A stretch of 10,377 nucleotides of DNA from contig JAJYMF010000403.1 in NCBI GenBank assembly GCA_021787175.1, forward strand, positions 1 to 10,377. Reading direction: 5' to 3'. Position 1 is the stretch's first letter. Every line of letters starts with the position of its first letter. Below, one piece after another: positions 5,078 to 10,377 of the stretch. Source of the stretch: Pseudomonadota bacterium (lineage in GTDB: Bacteria > Pseudomonadota > Gammaproteobacteria > Xanthomonadales > Rhodanobacteraceae). Under the pieces are notes generated by a model. The model did no database searches. It was not told the DNA's origin and saw only the letters and a program-made list of their open reading frames with translations. A program made the translations under genes and the position numbers.

Positions 5078-7216
5078 TCACGGCGCGCGCACCACCTGCA
5101 GTGTCGGCGCCGGCACTCGCGCCCGCGGCGCAACGGCATCGCGCGCGGCGCGCAGGCGTTCGGCATAGTCGGCGGCCGGCAGCGGCCGTGCGTAGAGGAA
5201 TCCCTGCGCGACGTCGCAGCCGATCTCGCGCAGCCAGCGCGCCTGGGCCTCCGTCTCCACGCCTTCGGCGACGATCTTCAGGCGCAAGCGTTTGGCCAGG
5301 GCCACGATCGCCTCGGTGATGTCGCGGTCGGCCTGGTTGACCAGCGCATCGCGCACGAACGACTGGTCGATCTTGATCGCCTCGATCGGCAGGTGGCGCA
5401 AATGGCTGAGGCTGGAATAGCCGGTGCCGAAATCGTCGATCAGCAGCCCGCAGCCCAGCGCACAGATCGCGTGCAGCCGCGCCAGCGTGGCCTGCAGATC
5501 GCCCATGGCGACGGATTCGGTGATCTCGAAACGCAGCCGGTCGGCGGGGACCTGATAGGCCTCCAGCTTGTCGCGCAGACCTTCGATGAAACCGGCGTCG
5601 CGCAACTCGTAGAGCGACAGGTTGATCGCCACCGGACCCGGATTCAGCCCTTCCGCCAGCCAGCCGCGCAGATACCCGAGCACCTGATCGAGCATCGCCG
5701 CGCCGAGCGCGCCGGCCAGCCCGTCGGCTTCGGCCAGCGGCACGAACACCGTCGGCGGAACCTGGCCGCGCTGCGGATGCACCCAGCGCGCCAGCGCCTC
5801 GGCACCCACCAGCACGCCGCTGCGCAGGTCCCAGGTCGGCTGGAAATACGCCTGCAGCACGCCGGTGCGAATCGCCTCGCGCAGCTCCAGCGTCAGCGTC
5901 AGGCGCTCGCGGGCGTCGCGGTGCATGCCTTTCTCGAACAGCCGGTAGCCGGAATCGCCCTGCTCGCGCGCGGCCTGCATCGCGGCATCGGCGTTGCGCA
6001 GCAGGGTTTCGGCGTCATCGCTGCCCGGCGTGGAGACGGCGACGCCGACGCTGGGCTGCAGGCTGACCGGATAGCCCGCCGCGCTGACCGGCTGACGCAT
6101 CACCGCCAGCACCTGGCGGCACAGCCGCTCCACCTCGGCGGCATCGTGCACACGGTCGATGGCGATGGCGAACTCGTCGCCGCCCAGACGCGCGACCATG
6201 CCGGCCTCCGGCACCAGCGCGCGCAGCGACGCGGCGATCGCGCGCAGGGCCTGGTCGCCGGCCTCGTGGCCCAGCCAGTCGTTGACCATCTTGAAGCCCT
6301 TGAGCTCGAGCACCAGCAGGGCGATCTTGCGGCGATTGAACTCGGCGTCGGCCAGCGAGCGTTGCAGCCGTTCCAGCAGCAGCGTGCGGTTGGGCAGGCC
6401 GGTGAGATCGTCGTGATACATGCGCTCGATCAGCATCTCGCGCGTGCGCGCCAGCGCCAGGTCGCGGTGCTGCACGTCGTGCTCGACGCGCTCGTGCAGC
6501 CACGTCGCCGTCAGCACGCCCAGCAGCATCAGCATCGACGCCACGGAGACGCTCACCGCCAGCGTGACGCCGTGCAGGGCGCTGTCTGCCGACAGGCACA
6601 GCGCTCCGGCGGCAAAGCCGGCGGCGCTCATGCCGAGATAATGCATGCCGGCCACCACTCCGCCCATCAGCAGCGCGGCGCCCCACTGGCGCAGCCGTCG
6701 TCGCGCCGGTCGCGATTCTTCAGCGACACGCAGGCAGACCCACAGCGCCGCCGTTGCTCCGAGCACGGCAAACGCCAGCGACAGCGCCACCCGCCCCGGA
6801 TGCCAGACGATCGCCGGCTGCATGCGCATCGCCGCCATGCCGGCGTAGTGCATGCCGCCGACGCCGGCGCCCAGCGCCGTTCCGGCCAGCAGCAGGAGTC
6901 CGCGGAATGCCGGCCCGCGCGCCAGCAGCCACAGCGCGCCACCGGCGCCAGCGACGATCGGCAGCATCGACAGCAGGGTGGGGCCGATGTCGAAACCCAG
7001 CGGCGTACCCAGATGGAAAGCCAGCATGCCGACGAAATGCATGGCCCAGACGCCCCAGCCCATCGCCAGGGCGCCGGCCAGCCACCAGACGCGCAGCGTC
7101 CATCCCCGGCTGCGGGCGAGGCGCCCGGTGACGCTGAAGGACACATAGGAGGCGATCACCGCGATCGCCACCGACAGCGCCACCAGCCACGGGTTGTAAC
7201 TCGGAATCAGTACCAT
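5078..7216 (-). CDS. MHYT-GGDEF-EAL membrane cyclic-di-GMP signalling protein
   Basis: A 712-residue inner-membrane protein. The N-terminal sensor has about seven hydrophobic segments (roughly 10-240) with the three MHYT signatures MHFVGM (59-64), MHYAGM (122-127) and MHYLGM (191-196), thought to bind copper and sense gases such as O2, CO or NO. The GGDEF domain (about 262-430) has LTGLPNR and an exact GGDEF at 345-349. However, its first metal-ligand strand reads LELKGFK (E304 and K306 instead of the usual two aspartates), and no RxxD inhibitory site precedes the motif. The EAL domain (about 440-690) is complete: EAL 473-475, INLS 531-534, FEITES with E564, DDFGTGYSSL with D594/D595, K615, AEGVE with E651, and QGF. 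It resembles P. aeruginosa MucR and NbdA. I infer a mainly phosphodiesterase output. The start at 7216 fits the MHYT family N-terminus (SYNPWLVALS) and has GGAG just upstream; a start at 7306 would add 30 unlikely residues. Confidence 0.93.
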   Translation of the reverse strand: MVLIPSYNPWLVALSVAIAVIASYVSFSVTGRLARSRGWTLRVWWLAGALAMGWGVWAMHFVGMLAFHLGTPLGFDIGPTLLSMLPIVAGAGGALWLLARGPAFRGLLLLAGTALGAGVGGMHYAGMAAMRMQPAIVWHPGRVALSLAFAVLGATAALWVCLRVAEESRPARRRLRQWGAALLMGGVVAGMHYLGMSAAGFAAGALCLSADSALHGVTLAVSVSVASMLMLLGVLTATWLHERVEHDVQHRDLALARTREMLIERMYHDDLTGLPNRTLLLERLQRSLADAEFNRRKIALLVLELKGFKMVNDWLGHEAGDQALRAIAASLRALVPEAGMVARLGGDEFAIAIDRVHDAAEVERLCRQVLAVMRQPVSAAGYPVSLQPSVGVAVSTPGSDDAETLLRNADAAMQAAREQGDSGYRLFEKGMHRDARERLTLTLELREAIRTGVLQAYFQPTWDLRSGVLVGAEALARWVHPQRGQVPPTVFVPLAEADGLAGALGAAMLDQVLGYLRGWLAEGLNPGPVAINLSLYELRDAGFIEGLRDKLEAYQVPADRLRFEITESVAMGDLQATLARLHAICALGCGLLIDDFGTGYSSLSHLRHLPIEAIKIDQSFVRDALVNQADRDITEAIVALAKRLRLKIVAEGVETEAQARWLREIGCDVAQGFLYARPLPAADYAERLRAARDAVAPRARVPAPTLQVVRAP

Positions 7217-7291
7217 CGCACTCCAGCCGGCTTCCCGGCGCCCGTCCCGCGCGCCGGCATCCCGTGTACTGAAGCAAGCTCCGTGCCCGAA

Positions 7292-7307
7292 TGTGATCGC
7301 CGTCACG
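7292..7307. promoter_or_regulatory. Candidate CRP/Clp-family binding site
   Basis: TGTGATCGCCGTCACG matches the CRP-family consensus TGTGA-N6-TCACA at nine of ten defined positions. It lies in the 170-bp gap between the divergent MHYT-GGDEF-EAL gene (start 7216) and the small membrane protein gene (start 7387). Weak -10 candidates, TACCCT at 7332-7337 (plus) and TACACG at 7268-7263 (minus), would each place the site's centre about 44 bp upstream of transcription. That is near the class II activator position, so one site could serve both genes. In Xanthomonadaceae the CRP homologue Clp responds to cyclic di-GMP. The role is inference. Confidence 0.45.
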
Positions 7308-7386
7308 CTTGTGCGCGGGTCTGGTCACGCCTACCCTGCCGCCAGCCGTCGCGGGGGCGCCGGCGCAACCACTTCCAGGGGAAGCC

Positions 7387-7746
7387 ATGGACACCAACAG
7401 CGCGACGATTCGCGAACTCAGCCAGCCGCTGGCCGCCGGCAAGGGCTGGATGAAGTTTCTCGGCGTGATGTACATCATCAGCGGCGTACTGCCGGCGCTG
7501 ACCATCGTCGGCCTGCTGTGGGCGTGGCTGCCGATCTGGCTGGGCATCGTGCTGATGCAGTCGGCCGGCGCCATCGAGCGCGCGCAGCTCAACGGCGATC
7601 AGGGCGCCTTCGCGCTGTCGCTGGACAAGCTGCGGCTGTATTTCGTGATCCTCGGCGTGACGATGATCGTCAGCCTGGCACTGATGGCGGTTTTCATGCT
7701 GTTCTTTTTTGGCGTGATGATGGCGGCCATCGGCCACAGGTTCTGA
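7387..7746 (+). CDS. Small inner-membrane protein, DUF5362-like
   Basis: A 119-residue protein with a short polar N-terminus (1-19) and a hydrophobic stretch WMKFLGVMYIISGVLPALTI running on through VGLLWAWLPIWLGIVLM (21-57). Next comes a polar link (GAIERAQLNGDQGAFALSLDKLR, 61-83) and a final hydrophobic span (85-115) ending in HRF. The pattern KFLGVMYIISG...AWLPIWLG...A...NGD...SLxKL is the one I associate with DUF5362 proteins, whose function is unknown. No signal peptide or catalytic motif is visible. The start at 7387 has AGGGGAAG 3-4 nt upstream; an upstream in-frame GTG at 7309 lies at the CRP-like site and is rejected. It diverges from the cyclic-di-GMP protein gene and may share a control site with it. 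Real gene likely; family name tentative. Confidence 0.75.
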   Translation: MDTNSATIRELSQPLAAGKGWMKFLGVMYIISGVLPALTIVGLLWAWLPIWLGIVLMQSAGAIERAQLNGDQGAFALSLDKLRLYFVILGVTMIVSLALMAVFMLFFFGVMMAAIGHRF

Positions 7747-7805
7747 AACCACGACGGCGGCCGTGGACGGGGCCTTAAGATGGGCGCCCCTCCGTGACCG
7801 CACCC

Positions 7806-8681
7806 ATGTCCGCACCGGCCTCCCGCCGCGGCGCCCTGCTGGCGCTGGCCGCGCTGACCCTGATCTGGAGCTACAACTGGATCGTGATGAAGCAGGCGCT
7901 GGCCTATGCCGGGCCGTTCACGTTCTCGGCATTGCGCTACGTCGGCGGCACCGCGGTGCTGTTCGCGCTGCTGGCGCTGAAGCGCGAGTCGCTGGCACTG
8001 CCGCCGTGGCGGCCGACGATCGCGATCGGCCTGGCGCAGACCACCGGCTTCCAGGCGCTGGTGCAATGGGCGCTGGTCCACGGCGGCGCCGGCAAGACCG
8101 CGCTGCTGGCCTACACCATGCCGTTCTGGACCGTGCTGCTGGCCTGGCTGCTGCTGCGCGATCGCCCACGGCGCGCGCAGTGGATCAGCATCGCACTGGC
8201 CGCGCTCGGCCTGCTGCTGGTGCTGGAACCCTGGCGCGGCGTCGGCGACGCCGGCAGTGCCGCGCTGGCGATCGCCGGCGGGCTGGCCTGGGCAATCGGC
8301 ACGGTGCTGGCCAAGCGCGTGTTCGACCGCCACGCGATCTCGGCGCTGCGCCTGACCGCCTGGCAGATGCTGGCCGGCACCGTGGCGCTGGTGGTGCTGG
8401 CGCTGGTCATCCCCGAACGCGCGGTGGCGTGGACGCCGGGCCTGCTGGCCGCGCTCGCCTACAACGTGCTGCTCGCCTCCGGCATCGGCTGGGCGCTGTG
8501 GCTGACCGTAGTGCAGCGGCTGCCGGCGGCGATCGCCGGCCTGACCAGCCTGGCGATCCCGGTCGCCGGCGTGCTGTTCGCCTGGTCCCTGCTGGGCGAG
8601 CGCCCCGACATCGCCGAAACAGCCGGCATCGCGGTGATCGCGCTGGCGCTGCTGACCCTGTTGCGCGCGCGGCGCAGCTGA
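7806..8681 (+). CDS. EamA/DMT-family transporter
   Basis: A 291-residue, roughly ten-helix inner-membrane protein made of two EamA repeats (about 8-141 and 155-288). Family marks are TLIWSYNWIVMKQAL near helix 1, FTFSALRYVGGTAVL in helix 2, KTALLAYTMPFWTVLLAWLLL (97-117) before the loop RDRPRRAQW, and in the second half GIGWALWLTVVQRLPAAIAG (226-245) with LSxLGERP-like SLLGERPD. DMT exporters move amino acids, metabolites or drugs; the substrate cannot be told from sequence. ATG 7806 is preferred. GTG 7794 in the same frame would add four residues and cannot be excluded, since no ribosome site is seen for either. TAAGAT at 7776-7781 is a possible -10 and would give a very short leader. It converges on the PLP enzyme gene downstream. 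Confidence 0.9.
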   Translation: MSAPASRRGALLALAALTLIWSYNWIVMKQALAYAGPFTFSALRYVGGTAVLFALLALKRESLALPPWRPTIAIGLAQTTGFQALVQWALVHGGAGKTALLAYTMPFWTVLLAWLLLRDRPRRAQWISIALAALGLLLVLEPWRGVGDAGSAALAIAGGLAWAIGTVLAKRVFDRHAISALRLTAWQMLAGTVALVVLALVIPERAVAWTPGLLAALAYNVLLASGIGWALWLTVVQRLPAAIAGLTSLAIPVAGVLFAWSLLGERPDIAETAGIAVIALALLTLLRARRS

Positions 8682-8890
8682 GGCCGCCTTCTCCGCGCGC
8701 GTCGATCAGTTCGAAGGTTTCGATGCTCGATTGTAAAGATTGAGCGGATCAGCGGCCTGCGACATCGCGCGCTTGAGTTCAGGCCCACCTCATCACCCCG
8801 GCGACACGAAAACGCGAAACGGGCTTCATTCGTTGAGACACTGGCTGATCGGGATGCATGGGCATGGGCGCTCCGGTGCTGGGTGGCGCA
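8682..8890. other. Intergenic gap between convergent genes; no feature seen
   Basis: A 209-bp stretch, less GC-rich than its surroundings, between the stop codons of the EamA transporter and the PLP enzyme genes. I found no convincing reading frame, tRNA-like structure, REP unit or T-tailed hairpin on either strand. The only visible items are a chance TACAAT on the minus strand (8735-8730) and a short GCATGG tandem near 8856. Confidence 0.5.
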
Positions 8891-9865
8891 TCATCCCGCC
8901 GCGCCGCAGCGCGCGCAGAAGGCGATGGCGTCGAGATCGACGTTGCCGCCGCTGAGGATCAGGCCGACGCGGCGGCCGGCGAAGCGCTGGCGGTGGCGCA
9001 GCACGGCGGCCAGCACGGTGGCGCTGGACGGCTCGACCACCTGCTTGAGGGCCGCCCACAGCCGGCGCATCGCTGCCAGGGTTTCGGCGTCGCTGACCGG
9101 CAGCACCTCGACGCCATGCCGGCGCAGCAGGGCAAAATTGGGCGCGCCGATGGCGGCGCGCAGGCCGTCGCAGATCGTGTCAGGCACCACGTCGGTGACG
9201 CGCTCGCCGCGCTGCATCGACAGCCAGGCGTCGGCCGCGCCTTCCGGTTCGGCCGCATGAACGTCCATCCGTGGACGCAGCGCATGCGCGGCGATCGCGC
9301 TGCCGGCGGCCAGTCCGCCGCCGCCGATCGGCACCACCAGCGCATCGAGATCGGGGGCCTGCGCCAGCAGCTCCAGCGCGGCCGTGCCCTGCCCCGCAAT
9401 CACGAACGGATCGGCATAGGGATGCACCAGGGTTGCGCCGGTGCTCGCTTGCACGGCGGTCGCCGCGGCCTCGCGCGCGGCCAGCGTCGGCGCACAGCGG
9501 TGGACGGTGGCGCCGGCGACTTCGATCGCGGCGACCTTGGTGCGCACCGCCCCCTCGGGCACGATGACGTGCGCCGGAATGCCGCGGCTGCGCGCGGCCA
9601 GCGCCAGCGCGTTGCCGTGGTTGCCGGACGAATGCGTGACCACGCCGCGCGCCGCAGTCGCGGCGTCCAGGGCCCAGACCGCGTTGAGCGCGCCGCGCAG
9701 CTTGAAGGCGCCGCCGCGCTGCAGGTGCTCGGCCTTGAAGTGCAGCGTCGCGCCGGTGGCGGCGTCCAGCGCGTCGCTGCGCAGCACCGGCGTGACCCGC
9801 GCATGCGCGGCGATGCGTGCGGCGGCGGCGCGGAGGTCGTCGAGGGTCAGATCGAAGGGCTGCAT
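8891..9865 (-). CDS. Serine/threonine dehydratase or serine racemase-like PLP enzyme
   Basis: A 324-residue fold type II PLP enzyme without a C-terminal ACT domain, so it is not biosynthetic IlvA (about 500 residues). It has K55 as Schiff-base lysine in GAFKLRGA, the substrate loop SSGNHG (79-84), HPYADPFVIAGQGT (148-161), the phosphate-binding GGGGLAAG (181-188), VVEPSSA (276-282) and LSGGNVD (304-310). E206, A210 and D212 in AEPEGAAD occupy the spacing of the Mg-binding E210/A214/D216 of human serine racemase. The likely reaction is deamination of L-serine or L-threonine to the 2-oxo acid plus ammonia, possibly with racemase activity; the sequence cannot decide. The tail contains CARC (317-320). 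ATG 9865 is chosen, with GGAAA about 5 nt before the directly preceding GTG (9868), which is an equally possible start. It diverges from pepN. Confidence 0.9.
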   Translation of the reverse strand: MQPFDLTLDDLRAAAARIAAHARVTPVLRSDALDAATGATLHFKAEHLQRGGAFKLRGALNAVWALDAATAARGVVTHSSGNHGNALALAARSRGIPAHVIVPEGAVRTKVAAIEVAGATVHRCAPTLAAREAAATAVQASTGATLVHPYADPFVIAGQGTAALELLAQAPDLDALVVPIGGGGLAAGSAIAAHALRPRMDVHAAEPEGAADAWLSMQRGERVTDVVPDTICDGLRAAIGAPNFALLRRHGVEVLPVSDAETLAAMRRLWAALKQVVEPSSATVLAAVLRHRQRFAGRRVGLILSGGNVDLDAIAFCARCGAAG

Positions 9866-9898
9866 CACGGTTTCCGGGGGATTTGCTCAGGCGCAATT

Positions 9899-9940
9899 TA
9901 AGGCCCAGATTACACGCGGTGCACAGGGCCTCATTACAAT
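9899..9940. promoter_or_regulatory. Divergent promoter region with inverted repeat (pepN / PLP enzyme)
   Basis: In the 105-bp gap, TAAGGCCC (9899-9906) and GGGCCTCA (9926-9933) form an inverted repeat with one mismatch around a 19-nt centre, which includes the palindrome GTGCAC (9919-9924). ATTACA occurs twice (9909-9914 and 9933-9938). On the plus strand the second copy extends to TACAAT (9935-9940), a five-of-six -10 for pepN that would start transcription near 9947. On the minus strand both copies read TGTAAT, five of six for a -10 toward the PLP enzyme. No strong -35 is seen for either direction. The elements are visible; their function is inferred. Confidence 0.4.
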
Positions 9941-9970
9941 TAAAGGTTCCCCTGCGTCCGATGAGCCCCC

Positions 9971-10377
9971 ATGCCCCTGCGTGATTCCGATGCCAGCACC
10001 GCGCCGCGCCCGGTGCGCCTCGCCGATTACCGTGCGCCCGCCTGGCGCGTCACCGAAGTCGAGCTCGACTTCGATCTCGGCATCGATGCCACCGAGGTGG
10101 CGGCACGGCTGACCCTGGCGCGGGACCCGGCGCAGGACCTGCCGTTGACGCTGGACGGCGAGGCGCTGGAGCTGCTGTCGATCCGCCTCGACGGCCGCGA
10201 TCTCGGCGCCGGCGACTACGTGCTCGGCGACAACGGCCTCGGCGTGCCGGCGGCGCGCGACGGCAGCGTGCTGGAGACGCGCGTGCGCATCCGCCCCGCC
10301 ACCAACAGCGCCTTCGAGGGTCTGTATCTGTCGGGCAGCGCCGAGTCGGGCTTTCTGCTGACCCAGTGCGAGGCGGA
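9971..10377 (+). CDS. pepN: Aminopeptidase N, M1 metallopeptidase (5' part only)
   Basis: The first 135 codons are present and the gene runs off the right edge. The visible part is the N-terminal beta domain of the E. coli-type PepN: LADYRAPAWRVTEVELDFDL (17-36), LPLTLDGEALELLSIRLDG (57-75), ATNSAFEGLYLSG (110-122), and TQCEA (131-135), matching the TQCEAEGFR segment that precedes the active-site domain. The zinc site (HEXXH) and the GAMEN motif would lie outside the window. PepN is a cytoplasmic, broad-specificity zinc aminopeptidase of about 870-890 residues that completes peptide degradation. ATG 9971 fits the family N-terminus, but there is no Shine-Dalgarno sequence close to it. A tiny out-of-frame frame starting at 9961 overlaps the start. 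A TACAAT -10 lies at 9935-9940. Confidence 0.93.
   Translation, partial: MPLRDSDASTAPRPVRLADYRAPAWRVTEVELDFDLGIDATEVAARLTLARDPAQDLPLTLDGEALELLSIRLDGRDLGAGDYVLGDNGLGVPAARDGSVLETRVRIRPATNSAFEGLYLSGSAESGFLLTQCEA

Noticed and set aside
4994..7453. An 819-codon open frame on the plus strand opposite the MHYT-GGDEF-EAL gene
   Set aside because: It is antisense to a gene with complete domains, has low-complexity R/Q/H/A composition, and starts within the REP repeat; long open antisense frames are expected in GC-rich DNA.
7747..7770. Possible terminator hairpin CCACG...CGTGG after the small membrane protein gene
   Set aside because: Only a 5-bp stem with an 8-nt loop and no T tract; not distinguishable from chance.
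8730..8735. TACAAT -10-like hexamer on the minus strand in the convergent gap
   Set aside because: No -35 at a suitable distance, and it would only transcribe antisense to the EamA gene.

Overview
The window is GC-rich coding DNA (about 70% by eye) with short intergenic gaps and mostly chromosomal housekeeping genes. A biotin operon of the order bioB-bioF-bioH-bioC, an E. coli-type aminopeptidase N, a GTAGCCCGGATG-type REP pair and an MHYT-GGDEF-EAL protein together suggest a gammaproteobacterium, most likely of the Xanthomonadales/Lysobacterales group. That placement is inferred from gene content and not proven.

Left end (1-978, minus strand): the first 53 codons of an AbrB/MazE-fold addiction-module antidote, cut by the window edge, preceded by an AT-rich control region containing a perfect palindrome. 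Upstream of it lies comF (phosphoribosyltransferase-fold competence protein), whose stop codon sits inside that palindrome.

Biotin block (1025-4911, plus strand): diverging from comF by 46 bp, bioB, bioF, bioH and bioC overlap one another (14, 1 and 4 nt) and form a tight, probably translationally coupled operon. BioC and BioH make the pimeloyl moiety (methyl masking of malonyl-ACP, then ester removal from pimeloyl-ACP methyl ester). BioF condenses the product with alanine, and BioB performs the last sulfur insertion. bioA and bioD are not in the window. The operon ends at a pair of inverted REP-like hairpins (4962-5048), which separate it from a convergent gene.

Signalling block (5078-7746): a minus-strand MHYT-GGDEF-EAL cyclic-di-GMP protein with a complete EAL site and an altered metal-binding strand in the GGDEF domain diverges from a small membrane protein resembling DUF5362. 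A near-consensus CRP/Clp-type site lies between the two genes.

Right part (7806-10377): an EamA/DMT transporter (plus) converges on a serine/threonine dehydratase or serine racemase-like PLP enzyme (minus). The latter diverges from pepN, which is cut by the right edge. The 105-bp pepN/dehydratase gap holds an AT-rich promoter-like island with an inverted repeat.

No phage, insertion sequence, CRISPR array, tRNA or rRNA was seen. Most of the window is ordinary core genome. The points worth a second look are regulatory (operator-like palindrome, CRP-like site, REP pair) and the mixed state of the GGDEF-EAL protein. No gene cluster here looks like a wholly new system.
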